Positions 22,501 through 37,843 of a DNA stretch of 64,000 bases are shown here, one piece after another; the first letter of the stretch is position 1; each line of letters starts with the position of its first letter. Position numbers and translations under genes: made by a program. The notes beneath the pieces are model-generated. The model was given only the letters and a program-made list of their open reading frames with translations, searched no databases and was not told the origin of the DNA. Origin of the DNA: Pachyseris speciosa (taxonomy: Eukaryota > Cnidaria > Anthozoa > Scleractinia > Pachyseridae); contig JAEMWC010000074.1 of the NCBI GenBank assembly GCA_016490735.1, forward strand, positions 300,001 through 364,000. Direction: 5' to 3'.

Positions 22501-25500
22501 TTTATCGGCCGACTTACCGTAGGAGAATATAATTCCCGTCAAAAGTGGACCGAGGGCAGCACCTGGAAGAAAGGGAACATTGTCATGCGGCTTACAGTGT
22601 AACATAAATCCGCTTTTCTGACAGCTGAATGCAGAAACAAGCGCGTTTTTTGTTGGCGGTCGCTTGTGTATTAGGCCGCCAACTTGCATTTTCTGCCTCA
22701 GACCCACCCCTTGGTCTCTACTGCTTCTCTCCCCAATCTCCTTCTCCCCAATCTCCTTGTTCATCAGGATCGTTTTCGCAAAAATACTTGGCCCGCCGCC
22801 ACCAGAAATACGTTTGCCTACTGGCGCCCTTTTTCGATGACTCAAAATTTCGTGACCTTTGTGGATTTTGAATAAAAATGACGTAGATTTAAGCAGAAAG
22901 ACTTGGGAGGGAGGAAGAAAAGGATGGCAAAGGTTGGCCGGTGAACTGACCGGGCCTTACGTGCGGGAGGGCGGGTGCTATCACAGTAGAGGAAACACTC
23001 ATAAGACAGGGGATGTTATCTTACCCATGGAACCAGTGCCATCAATAGCTGTTTACAGTGGCCATTGCCTAGTGTTGCCGTGGAGACAATGATGCGTTCC
23101 CTGTAAATCAACACAAGCAGTATCAGTAAGTTTCCAGTGGAAAAAAAAAAAGGTTACTACGTATTTATGAATTACAACTTACCAGATTTGCTGAAACTGC
23201 CGTAGTGATCAAAGCATACGGTCCGTTTACAAAAACTCCAGAGAGCATCATTAGAACTGCAACGGGAAGCAGATTACTTTTTAGCAGGGGATGCAAATGA
23301 AAATAGAACTCATCGATGATCTCTGAACAAGACAAGTTTTAGTACCAAGCTACTACAGGAAACGAACTACCCAGGGGCCTAATAAATTGTGGGTAACCAT
23401 ACACGCGCCTGTAACCCGCAAACGGGTACAGCGCAGTTAAATTCAACTCCCCTTCTTCTTTCGCCTCCTTTCTCCTTTCGTACTCCTCAACCCTCTTTGC
23501 GTTAAACTCGGTGCAGACTTATAGTGCCAGTCAGACGTCTCCATTCCTGCCTGTTATTCAAAGTTGATTGCTATACGTCGAGGACATTGCCACACTTTAA
23601 AGCGTAACAGGGGAGGTAACAAAAGGAAACACAAGAAAACGCAAGTTTTGGAAAAGTTTCATTGGAGTGGGTGACCAAAGGGATACGCTGGTAGACATAA
23701 GGTCCGTTCCACATGTAGCAGCTTTTCACAGAGGTTCACAAGAAAACAAATAATACTGATTTGTGGCAACTTGTATATGAAAAGTTATACTAGCAATACT
23801 TACAAATATTGGTTTTCAGACTAGCATTGGCAAAGAATCTATAAATAAAGAGCTGAAAGAGGAAAAAACGTAGTTATACCACTGAACACACACACGTTAC
23901 TTAATTATCCACTCCCCTTCAGGGGCTTTTCAGGGATAATGATACAGAAAGAAAATAATATTTCAGACGGAACATAACAGGATAAGAAACCCAACTGGCT
24001 GGAGGCAGACCAGTTGGTTATTTAGAAACGTGGCCGAGGAGTTGAGATATATTGATTACCTCGCTTGAACATTCTCAAACCAAAAACAAATTCAAAGCAT
24101 GACATACATGGTATTATACTGAGAGAAACTTGAAATCTTCCTGATACTTCCCCTAAAAACCGACATGTCCCCTTTCACAATATCTGCCACGTAAAAAGTG
24201 AATCTGACACTGACAAATTCAATCAAATCCTTCATCGAAGAAGGCTATCATTTCTGATAAAGTAGCCACAATTAATAGCCACGATATCTTAAGACGCTAT
24301 CTTGTATAATTAACAAACAGTTACCAGCCCCTGGAAAAGAACCCATTAACTCACCATTGGACCAGAGAACATTAACATGACAACAACAGTGATCCCACTA
24401 CAGTCTGTTTTATCGGAAATAAAGCCTGCAAGGATTCCGCCTGAAAAATGAGAGATACCATCACAAAGGGATGTACATATAACCCTTATATAATAACCTA
24501 AGTCAATTCGTGCGCTCTGATTGGTCAATCAGCTATGGTTTATTGTACCAGTAAACTCATGGAAATTTCACGCGTCTTCTGAATTATTATATAAAAGCAA
24601 TAGACCACAAGTTTCTACGGTTTATAGGCTGATAAACCACTTGCGATGTTGGAAGAACACTTGAAGAATTCGTAAATCACGAGCCGCATCTTCACGTGGT
24701 TTATCAGCCTATAAACCATAGAAACTTGTGGTCTATTGCTTAAATGGTGTTTTAAACCTGAAGCAAACTGTATGCCTGACCTCTAAGATTAAAATCTTCT
24801 TTCATGAGCCTTCATTCCAAGTCAATATCAAATACGTAGTTAATGTGATGGAAGGTGTTACATGTACTCTTGATAGCCGAGTTAATTGTTTGTTTTGCAC
24901 ACTTACACATCTAAGTGACTAAACTGTAAAGCCTGACCAGTTCACACTAGCAACATAACAGCATCATCATAATGACATAAAAGGGAAGTCAAGTTTGCAG
25001 TGTGAACATGCATGCAGACATATTGGTGCAACATAGCATGAACATAACAACATAAAGATAAAACTGATCTTTTCCTTTTGTTGTTATGTGGTTACGTTGT
25101 TGGTGTGAACTAGGCTTAAGACAAGCAATTTACTCAGCTATCTTTCAATAAAGTACGAGCTAGGTTTACCTATTATTCCTCCTACATCAAACAGAGTGGA
25201 CAGATCTGCTGCAGTTGTTGCACCATACACCTGACCACCAATATCTGCACACGAAACAAACACACATGGAGACATTGAGGCAGAAGCCTACATGTACTGC
25301 ACGCTATTATAGTACTGTAAATGAATACTGATAATAAGGGGAATTTGGAAGTGTCATTAAAGTGCATGAGAATTTTTAGTTATGTCTGTGCTGTTATCAA
25401 TTCTTGAAATCCTACTCTCCATGAAAGGGAAACCACTGTTACAGCATGTGATCACATTGTACATTAAATACTAACAATTAATTTATTACTATTACTATTA

Positions 25501-25994
25501 TTATCAGGGCTCGAAATAACTAACAGGTAGGTGCCTGTCACATTGTCCAATCAAACTTGTTTTTGCTCGGACATGACCTGTTTTTGACTGGTCGAAAAGA
25601 AGGAAATTGTCCCAGACTTCATTGGAATGTTAAATATCAAGAAGCTGAGTTTTAGAATTGAGCCTCTGTAAAGTAATTAACAGACTTGTTGTTTGACCAA
25701 CTTCCTACTACAATACTGTGCAAAAGGAATGGGAGCGATTTTACATGAATTTCAAAACATTTCCGTTCAGCCGCATTGTCTTAGAAATTGAGACATTTCG
25801 AACTTCCCAGCGTATGAAAGTTCAAACGAAAATTCGATTTAAATTTCGAGTAGCAACACAAAATTTCATACATAGTCGTTAGAATTTTCAAAGAGTGCTG
25901 CGACAAATGTCCAGCAATCCAAGGATTTGTCTGGCAATAGCCAATTCTGACCAGACATTGTCCCTTGAACGGCCATTATTTCAAGCCCTGACTA

Positions 25995-26073
<79 letters not shown>

Positions 26074-29000
26074 TACTATTATTGGACAGACAGGCCATAT
26101 AGGGAACCAGTATGTCTGAAGCACAGTTGAAACTTATTTCTTTCTTAGGGAACAAATAGTGCTGTGTCTCTAGTAAGGCAAAAAAAGTCTTTACTGCTCA
26201 GCACTATGGTAAAGTGTACCATGAGAATTTTCATTTTACTATTCATAAGTGGAATTTGTAAGTTTCATTAACATTCAAGATAATTTGTAACAATTTTTCT
26301 GTCTATTATCAATTTCTGTAATCCTACTCTGTGTGAAAGGGACAACTCCATTACAGCAAGAGTTGATCATTATTGTACATTAAATGCTAGTTATCAGTAT
26401 TGGACAGATGGGCCACGTAAGGCACCACTTATTTCCACTTCTGTACCATTATAAAACATTTTGGACAGTGTAGTGTAAAATGTATAATGATACTAATAAA
26501 TGTGTCTCACACAGACAAAAACACTTACTTGTGTTTTCAATATAAAAAGGCAGCCAGAAAAGGAACGTATAGCTAACCAGTTTAGCAAAGAACAAACACA
26601 GAGCATATTCTATTACCCCCTGTAAAAAGAAACATGAAATAGTTATATACCCCTGTAGCATAAGAATAAAAACCAAATGCTGTACTGTACTCAAGACACA
26701 CCACCAATTGAAGAAGAAGAAAAAAAAACACAACTTACTGGTATCAGAACTGCTCTCCAGAAACCAACAGCATGAGCATCTTCTTCATGCACCGAGGTTG
26801 ATGATACCTCTTCTGAAGTTGTACTATGCGCCATCTGAAACGTAACAAGCACCAATGTGAGTTATAGTAAACTCAATGAAATTGCTTAATTCTGATTGGC
26901 TGAGTACAGTACAATTCATCCCGAATTGCACTCTGTAGGAGTACCTGCTAAGTTTCCATGGCAATAGCACGTGAGCACATCTAAACATGGTAAATTTGAA
27001 GGTTTTAACCAGTGAAAGACACATAAACTGAAGTTGTGATTCCGTGAAATGTTTTATTTTGGCTAAAGTTTGTGGATAAAACATTGCATGACTTAAACAA
27101 ACAGTCTGAGATTGATAAGTACTCTTGATTTTGAAGGTTCTCAAATTGCATGAGCCTTTTGAGAAGTTTCTAAATCACTAGTACCTATTAGTCACGAACT
27201 GTTCTCAAGGTCTTGAAGTCCTGAATTTTTTTCAGGCTTCTTTTCGCAATTGCATAAATTGCGTTCACAACTGCGAGGATCATTCTTCATTTGACTAGTA
27301 ATATTACTGTGAATGATATATGAAATAAATCATACATGAACTGCGGAAATGAAATCAAATGAAGAATGATCCTCGCAGCAATTGCATAAATTGCGTTCAC
27401 AACTGCGAGGATCATTCTTCATTTGATTTGAGTAATATTACTGGTATGTAAAGTTGAGAATGATTGAATTATCATGACCAACTTTTGTCTTATGCACTAG
27501 TGCTGGGGGTCAAAGTGAATTACTGTACAAAGGCTGCAGTGAATAGCATGAAACAAAATTGTTTTATTAACTAACTGACCACATTTAATAGGGTTCAAGT
27601 AGCTGATCTCTTTTTTGACAAACAAATATCGCTGACAGCCACTCACCTGTCTGATTTTCACGTCACTGGACTCATTATTAAATGCTTCTTTCAAAAGGTC
27701 CTCTCTTTCACCAGCAATGTACTATAAACAGCAAGATCACAAATTTTTGATGTTTGTACCATATTGATACCAAACCTGATTTTCTAGGACCACCAGTTTG
27801 ACATGCAGAAAGAACTCAAAAGTACATGTAACCCCCCATTTTTTTCTTTGCTAAAGTAAATCTTTGCACCTGTTTGAAACACACTGTGCCTTTTAAAACA
27901 AAATCTTGATCTGTCAAATGACCACAATGGTAAGGGGCATGAGTCTATTCCTGATTTAATGGCACAAACTGATTTGCATAGCAGCAACTCTTTGTAAACA
28001 TACATGTAATTACTGGTTAGCACTTTGTGAAGTCAAATCAGAAATGCAACGATGCCCCTTCTGACTTGGTTGTGTACCAAATGATGCCTACATGTAGTTT
28101 ATCGGAAGTTTTGAGGGTCATAAAAAAGCTGAAAACTGAAAAAAAGGCCTTTTTGTGCCTTTTTAAACCAAATTGTGACTTTTTTAGGCTGTGACAGTTA
28201 TGACATCTAGTCATCATCTGTCCCATGACTGAGCTAGCAAGGGGCATGGGTCTATTCCTTACTTGACATCACAAACTGATTTGCATAGTGGTAAGTCTTT
28301 GCAAACATGCATGCAAAGTCAAGTAAGGAATAGGCCATGCCCATTACTAGCTTGGTCATGGGACAGATGAGAAAAAAAAGTACTGTGGGGTTAGGTGCAT
28401 GAAACACAGAAAAACCTCATACAAAACTATTGTGGTGCATAAGACTTCCAACATTTTCCCTGGTTTGAATGATACATTCAAAGTTAAAATTGATGAAAAA
28501 GGAATACAATAAATGCATGGACTTTGTGTTCCTTTTAGCTGGCATTTTGTTGCTTTTGTTTGCTGGAAGTAGCACAAATAATTTTGTGCTTTGGTGACAT
28601 TGATGTCTTCCCAGGGAACTGATTAACATGCTTTGTTGGCTGGGGTGGCTAAACGATCAAACATTGTTTTGTACATAACATGAAATGTTGGATGAAAATG
28701 TTTGATGTAGGTCAAACATGAAAGCCATTTAAATGCAATGTTGAGAGAAGTGGCTAAATGATCAAACATGCTAATCAAACATGATGTTAGATGAAAATGT
28801 TTCATGTTTACAGTATGTTTAATTAAAGAGGTAGAAAGAGCAGTCACTAATAGTGCTGTCTGGTAAATGTAGTTTGGCTTTTATATGTGGAAGTCAAGAT
28901 AAAGCTGGGTGTGTTTCAAACAGAAGAGCACCCAAGAATTCAGTAATGAAGAAGGAGAAGACAGTGACCTGTATATAGCCGTGTCTGTTAACTGAAGTAT

Positions 29001-32000
29001 CTACTGGGAGAGGCTGTAAAAAGAGACAATAACAGACTGTAAATGAACAATGTTGATAGTTTTCTTACCTGACATATTACTAAGTTTTACTTCAGTTTTA
29101 CCCTCAAAAAAGATTTAGTCACAAAAGCAATTTCAAGGAGACAAAAAAATGCAGAATTAAAATTCATATTTGGCAAAAATAATGCTACTTAAGGGTTATG
29201 GGCCAGGTACAAGTAAAATATACCTGTATGTTGCTATGCTGCTGTGGAGGAGTGCAGCCCACATGTGCTGGATCTGAAATATGTCATGACAGCAAAAATA
29301 ATATCAATGTCACTACAATTATGTACATGCTCTATATACACTGTATACGTAGCCAAAGGCAAACATGGGAGTCTTACGCAACAATTAATGCAACTAAGAC
29401 TACCGGTACATGTATTTTACCCCACCTCCCCTCCCCCTCAGTCGGTATAACATTCTAATGGATGAAGCTGGTTTCTTATCATAACAAGATGCTCTATGAG
29501 CGTTTACTCAGGAACCTTGTGATGCAGAAGTCGAAGTCAAATGCATGCTTTCTTGAAAACTATCTGTTTGACAATTGAAAATGGTTTTTGCACAAGGTCT
29601 TTTTATTTATGTACAGAGCAAAAGCATGTAAAACTTTTTAGAGATTTGCCATCGAGATTGATTACCAAATGCAAATAAATTTGTGGTAATACCAGGTTCT
29701 GAATATAGAACTGCCATGGTGTTTGTGTGATTGACCGATTAAGATGCGTGCAAGTCTTCCATCCTTTTCCTAAATTTGGCAAAACATTTTACGTAGATAG
29801 ACTCTACTGGATTAAAATATTCACAACTTTACAATATATGTGCAGGAAAATGTGTTTAGGTGTTTCGACTTGGATTTTATAAACCTTGAGCACTCACTTG
29901 GGTCAGGCATGAAGAGTGAAGGCTTCAGATTACACAAGCTTATTAGCAAATTTGTGATATTACTTCTGAGTCACGTATGAGTGCTTTTGATGATGTAATC
30001 CTTTGCACTTTGGACTTTGTGTTGGCTTTAACCAATGAAAACACCACCACATGCTTTGTATTGTGCATTTTGTTGCACAGGAAAGAGAAAAAAAGAGCAA
30101 AATCTGACATGATTTTTAACGTGGTTCCCGAGTAAAAACTTCTGTTATTGCATGGTACAGGAGCGATATACTTTGGTGCCCAGGCAACATTAAGGAGAAT
30201 TTTGTTTGCTGTTCAATAAATTGTTTCAAAATCCAAGATGAAAATTCCACCACCACAGTTGGCATTATATGTGATAATTTACAAAATGGCACTGTACGAA
30301 ATGAGGACATCAAATATTGCAGAATGTTAGGAAACACTATTGAGCTTGACTGGTTGACTACTTTGAATATGGACATGGAAAAATGATCACTACAGCTAGT
30401 GAAAGGGAATACAAGCAGTACTGGCCATGGAAATTCCACCTTTAAGCAATGAAAATTCTGTATTCAACAACAGAATATACTCACCTATGACAAGGAAAAG
30501 AAACACAATCATCCCCATTCCACAGATGATACAACCTGGCACAATGAATGAATACCCCCTGTCAAGAAAATAACACCACAATTGTTAAGGATAAAGAAAC
30601 ATTAATTTTAATATCTAGGCTTTCTGAAAATTTTAGAAGGTTACCTTTGACCATTTTCACAGGATAGGAGCATTCACTGTCTAGGTGTTATACACCATGA
30701 GAAAATACTAATGGGAATCATTTTATGAAGAAACGATCACATGTGTACCGAAACAAGCACTCAAGTCCTTACCACTGACCACTAGCCCATATACCAGCTA
30801 TAGCAGAGCCAAGTATATTCCCTACTGATGTGTGAGAATTCCATATGCCCATTATCAAGCCTCGTCTGCCAAGGAAAATAGCAATATTCAGTTACAAGTG
30901 TCGACTTAATTTGTAGAAGGTATGGGTTACAAGTCAAGGATCTTTGGTTGCAAACTCAAGTCAGGCAGTCTTCTTTGAATTTCTGTCACTTGATAAAGCA
31001 AGGACTTGATCTTTAGCAGCAGACTTTGACACCTCCTTTGCCAAAGGGCCGTGGCTCTAATTCAATCATAAGCTTCTTATAAGTGGAAAGTTTTTCTACC
31101 TTGTACATGTTGTACTATTCATTATCTACTGTAGTATACACACATATTCATTAAAAGAGTTCTTCTGCTTCCTTTGGAGCTTTTGTGTTCATTGAGGTAT
31201 CACCCAGTCAAACTTTGATGACATAGGTGACAAGCAATGACGACCTTGTTCTCCTTGGTTATAAAAGACTTATCACTGATGTATGCTGACTTCAACACAG
31301 CTATATACTTAGGCAGCAAATCTATTATTGGGTATTAAACAACAAATTCCACTTAAGCTACTTTCTGCATCAAAGTTGTTACTAACTCATCACAAGTATA
31401 GCTACAAAAAAGTGATTTTCATGTCACACAACTTACTCTAACTTAATTCTTCATGCAAAAGTACACCACAACTTCACAAAAAACAAGCTCCCAGTAGACT
31501 GGACATTGCGCTAGTATTATGTAATATGTCATCAATTTTAATCTTATTCAAGCCTGAAAAAATGTCTTTAGTAGTGGATTTTCACTTAACATCCACAGTA
31601 CAATCATGTGTACAAGGTGCAAATCATAAATTACAAATTTTACATTTTCTACTGCCACATAGTTGTCACCAATCAGTCAAGCGCAAGTTACTGTAGAAGT
31701 GAAATCACATGATACGTACAGTAGCTGAAGTTACATGTTTGATCTCACCTTCCTTTTCCAAACCAGTTCCCTACACACTCTACAACACTGGGCCAGCCAG
31801 AACTCTGAAAAGCAAACCATGACCACAAAGTTAATAAATGCATGGATAAACATCCTACCATACCAAGTCAATTCAGCATCATTTTTTATGGGCTTTAGTT
31901 GTCCTTTAGTGCTTTTTACCATGTGAAGTTCTGAACAATATATTGATATAATTTATATTGTGTATCAGTGCTATATTTTAAGTTGGAAATAAATTCAATT

Positions 32001-35000
32001 CTTGCATCTAGCTGTGATCGATTAATCAGTTTTAAGGGTTTGACTGCAGGTTAACAGAACCTTTAGTGCTTTGATAGAATCAGCCATATGCTATCTAAGT
32101 ACACTTTAGTTTGCAATAAAACTAGAAGTGGAGCTGTTAGCCTGAAAGGACATTTTGCTCCTATGGTTCTCTTCGTGTAACAACAACTATAACAACAAAA
32201 CCATAACTGCAACAAAAACTGGACATCAATTGTACCAGAATTTTGCACCAAAGGTTATGATATTTACAATGCAAAAGTTCAAACTCACCTGTACAAACCC
32301 TGTAAATATCTGACAAAGTGAAAAAAAGGTAATCATTGAGACAGAAGTCGACTATCATTGATAATAAACATGTCACATAATAGTAAAACATCAATGACAA
32401 TAATTATGCTACAAATATTCCAAGACAGGTTTCTGAGTAAAAGACAGTAAGTACATGTACTTGTGGAGTGGCACCTTTGCATCAGTTGCTGATGCATAGC
32501 TGTGGTAAAAATAACTACAGGTAATATTGAGGTATTTTAAAAGGGTTATCTAGGCTACTGGCCTAGCTTGTAGGGAAAGAGCAAACCTTGTTAAAAAAAC
32601 GAGGCATGTCTCATACATGTACATCAAGTCTTATGGTATAGTACAGTTGACCTTTCCTTTTGAAAATTTTAGTTGTCATTCTTTTTGTACTTGGTATGGC
32701 AACTGAGAGAGTCACAGCTCAGAGCAATAATATTATTGTTAGAAATGTAATGAACAACAATGTTGACTCATAATATTTAATTATTTACCTGTAGATGTTT
32801 GTGTGGACTTGATGGATGTTTGGAAAACTGACTGACAGAATCATAGTTAATAGAGGGAAATGGTAATGAAGCCAGCAAACATAAAAGGAGGAAAACAGAG
32901 AGGCTAAGATTTATGTTGGAAGGTTCATGACCCTGTGCACATATCTTTTGTTGTGCACTCATGCACTATGCATGATTACATAATCACAATGCTTCTATTG
33001 GCTAGATGCATGAACACGTGTAACCACTTTGCTAGATTTCATAACCATTTCCCTCCATTAACTATGACAGAATTAAAGGAGAGTTTCTATCCCTAAACTT
33101 CAAAGTTGATATCATCCCTCCCAGTGTGAATAGGGTGAAAATCAACACAATAAGCACAAGTACCTGAACAGTGACAAAATATGCAAAGTAGTGAATTTTC
33201 CAAAAATATCCCAATCCAAATGCAATTGTGAGCAACCCACTGGAGATCATACCAATGGTAAGGAAACGTCTTAAATCCATGTGTTCAGCGAGAAAGCCAC
33301 TAAAAAATGAACAGGAAAAACGTAACAGTTTATACACAAAAGAGATTCAGAAAAAGTTGCTGTGGTTTCGCTGTTTACATGACCAGTGAAACCATATCGT
33401 TTCGAAAACGCTCCACTTTTGAAAGCGTTTTCAAAATGACCCAGTTCTGATAATGAACTCGACCGGCACCGTGTAAACGAAAGGTGTAACTGCATCAAAA
33501 CCAATGCGGTTACAAATGAAACTGCGTCCATGTAAACAGTGCCTTAACCTATCTGCCTTAAACCAGTAAAATAATTGTTTGTTTCTGTGTAAGAAACTGG
33601 TAGGCACCATGATTAACATCAAAGAAATGGTGTCTGTGATTTTTGAATTTGGCTTTGTTGTCATAGCTACATGTATGCTCTTGAAGTTTGATGCCCTATT
33701 TCTTCTCACATACAGGTCTTGAGAAAAGGAGATGAAATGAACATGAAATGTCTTGATATTGAGCCAAATTCTCTCAACTAGCACCAGATGAAATACAGGA
33801 AGAACAGTTGAGAGAATTAATGCACATGTTGATATCAGAGCTTACAACAACTACTGTACAAATATATATGTAAGTAGCATGACCTCCCTAGATGAGCAGA
33901 GATTGCTGCTGGAGCAAATACCAAATATGTTTAAATAACAAAATCAAAGGGTGCCTATGGCTAACTCGTGGATAAGGTACACAAAGCCTTTGTCTACCAG
34001 CCTTTGTAGCACAGGTATGACTAGAAGACACATGTGAGGGAATGTTAGAATGTGTTTGGACTTCAAGCAAGAGTGTCCTGCCGGGCGACAAATAATTTTT
34101 CGAAGTTGCCCTTACCCAAACGTTTTACAACTCAGGGTGCCGCAAGCCGCTAGAGCACAGCCTTGATTGGAGGGGTGGGTATGGCTACACGTAGGCTATA
34201 TAAGTAAAGGTGTCTGTGTGGGTCAGCAATTCCCTTCCAATGTGGAACCACTAGTCTTGGTTTGAGGCAATGCTTGTTGTCCTTGTTTGACCAAAAGATT
34301 TCTTTGGTTTTGCATCATGAATGTTTGTCAATATGTTTTCAATAGTTGTTTCATTCAAGAAGTCCTTGATTCGCTTCCATTCAATGTAAGTTCGATATGT
34401 TTGACAAATATGATCCATTTTCATCAAAGCTTACCACATTGGCATAAGATTTACTCATTTTCAGGTCACTTTCCAGAAAGCTGGAATTTATATTCTCCCT
34501 GTGAGCTTGCAGGGTCGATCAATAAGACCAAATGATCATCTCCTTGTCATGTTTAGCGCCTGGACGTATCCAAGTTGGCTATAGTACTATTATGAAACAT
34601 CTGAAGACACCTAATCATCCTGTGAAAGCTACAAAATCAGAAAATCCTCCGAACAAGATACACGTTGAGCTGGAGTGAGCTTTGATCGGAGTGACCGTCG
34701 GAAAGTGCAGAGTGCTCTCGTTCGGGGCCGACTAATAACGAAGTGTGTCTACACCTTAGTAAGTGAGTGACATGCAGTGCCCACAATAACTCGTTCCTAC
34801 GCTTCGCGTATCTGTTGTAGGTCAAAATAAAATTCAGGTTAAAATGATTTTAACCTAGGTCAAAATGATATTCCTTTGTCTTCTAACCCTAATTATTTAT
34901 TAATCATGAATAATTAGGGTTAAAAGACAAAGGAATTTGATTTTGACCTAGGTTAAATTCATTTTAACCTGAATTTCATTTTGACCTACAACATATCCAC

Positions 35001-37780
35001 GAGTTAAAAAGGGTCAACAAGTGGGCAGAGGATGAGCCTCAAACTATCAATCTTTCAATTTATTGTTTGATGTCCCACCGCTAAGTTCTCAGTGAGTGAA
35101 CACCCCATATTTACCTGAAAAACATGCCAATGGCATAAGAGAAAAGGAAGGCAAGGTCCAGTGCTCCAAGCAGCTCATCTCCACTATCAGGGGAATCTAG
35201 CAAGATACAAAAAGATCACAGTTACAAAATAAACACAAAAAAGACTTATATAAAGGTTTATAGCTCTTCAATCTTTCTTATCACTAATTGCTAAAAAGAG
35301 TGTACATGTTGTAGTTCAATTTTATCCTTGGTTCAATTTTTATTGGTAACGTATGATAATGAGTACAAAACAAAGGAAAATAATTGAACCAAGGATAAAA
35401 TTGAACCACAATATATAGATGTATATCTTATATTTTTAAATTTTGAATTTTTTTCATTTACATCATTACATATATTTTTTCTATTTATGTATGTTGCAGG
35501 TAAGAAAGTGTGCGTGGAATCTCGTTTCCCTTTGTCTCCTCGCCCTAATTATATATAATTAAGGCAAATAACTAGGGCTAGGAGACAACGGGAATTGAGA
35601 TTCAACCCAGGTAAAAAATTTTTTAGCTGCAACATGTGTATGTTGTAGGTCAAAATGATTTTCATTGTCTTCTAGCCCTAATTATTCATGATTCATGAAT
35701 AATTAGGGTTAAGAGACAAAGGGATTTCATTTTAACCTGAATAATTCATTTTGACATACAACATATATATTCATATATTTAGTTACAACCCACTGATTAA
35801 TTTTTGCACGATTTTATTGGCTATTATTTTTGGATCACGTGGAGCAAATTGGAGGACTGGTATCAGGCAATACCCTGTCCACATCAATATCTGTCCTCCA
35901 ATTTTTTGGTCACAAAAAAAGACAAAACAAAGCCAGCTTCTTAAAGTTTCTTCAATTTCAAATGGAAGAATCCAATCACAGTTTAAATAAAAAAAACTCT
36001 ACCAATCAACATGGTTGCTTATGACATTTGCAATCATTGTCAGATCACTTTTTTTTCAACTTTCAACTGTGTATATGCAATATGAAAATTAATCAGAGGT
36101 TATAAATAAATACAACCCTTTCTGGCTTGCTGGTATATCAGAGGATAATGTCCTTGGCCGATAGATTGTCCTCAAATTTCACAGTTGCCCTTGAAGCAAC
36201 TGTCCATTTTCAGACAATCTATCAGCCGCAGACATCATCCTCCAAAATACAGTGTACAGTGTACCATCCACCAAAAGGGGTTTATTTACTAAATAGCTCT
36301 GTGATCTGTTTACATATAGCATCCTAGACTCCCTGACAGATTGTCCTAAAAGTTTGTAAATTTTTCCTTTCTTTTTTTGCCATTAAATTCTAATAAATAG
36401 AATACATTTGGCCATGTTCTAAACGAGTAAGGGCCTGGGAACGAGGTTTTAAAATTTATTGATTGGAAAAAATTGTTTCCACTTCATGAAAGAGCATCTC
36501 AAAAATGGTCACCTAACCAACTTTGATGTTGTTCAGATGAATTGGAGCTGAAAAAAATGATTTTGAAAATTGTGAAAATAAGAGACGTTGTATGGTTTGG
36601 AGGGACACACATTCTGAAATAGAGACATTTGTATGAGATTTTTTTAAGTTTTAAATGCATGTTATCTGGCGGCTTTTCAACCAAACGTACTCAAACTTGC
36701 TGAAACAGCTCATTTTGAGATACACTTTCATGTGAGAATTGATTTAGTTCAATTTCATTGATTTTCAATGGAATTTGGATTTGTTCCCAGGCCCTTACTC
36801 GTTTAGAACATGGCCAATAGGATGTAGGATTCAGCTGTAAGGTTTGACATTAAATCAAACAGGTGTTAAAGTGGGCTTTTAACATTAATGCCAATGCTGG
36901 ACAGTCAATTAATTAACACAGGAAGGTGCACGTGTATAATTTCTATTTTGGTTTAAAAGCTCCATATTTTGGCAATGAATCTTAATATTGTTTTGAAAAC
37001 AATCATAACAGTTTGAGGATTTCCAAACCAGAAATACTTTGTCATCAATTGGCTAAGCTGTGATCAAAGTTTGCTTTTTTGAAAATATTTTGGAACAAAT
37101 TTTTGTTTTCACTTATTTGAGAATCATTACCATGACCTAAACAAGTTGAATAGTAAAAATTTAAACCACAAGAGGACAACACTATAATGTTGCAACTGTA
37201 GGATTATGCAAATTAACAAACCAACCCATACTTTTCTAAGCAATAAAGTTAAAAGAAGCAGGTGAAGTTTAGACACAAGTATTACAGCTTAAGCTAAATT
37301 CAGAGCACTTCATAGCGCAAGGAGGAAATAATAACAGCATGAAAGCTTGAAAGAACTTGTCAGAATCTCAGGTAAGTGAAACTTGCTTTATCAAACACTG
37401 TTAACACCTTATCAATGATTTTACTAAGAAAACTTACCAAATGGCTTCCATCCATGGCAGGTTGGTGTTATTTTGGTACAGTTTGGATTCAAGGTTCCCT
37501 AAATAAATAGACAAGGATAGATAAAAGATTAAATTAATTTATGATTTACTGTTAATGCATAATATGTCAATGACATGAATAGCCGTTGCTTGCTAACACC
37601 TAAAGCCATAGAATGTTCTGAATGGCCTCTTAAAGTGCTAAAACTCACGACCACAGGAAAATAAATTTTGAAACAAGTTGGGAAAAATTAAGGGAACTTG
37701 GTATATCTTGATGGGTGAACTCACGATGGGGTGACCTTGGACAAACTTGGATGTTAAAAGATTGAAGGGGCCAAACTGCT

Positions 37781-37843
<63 letters not shown>

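Noticed and set aside
28921..28990. Plus-strand GAG-CAC-CC phrase resembling the EHP motif expected in the SLC37A loop
   Set aside because: It is on the strand opposite to the gene, so it cannot be part of it.
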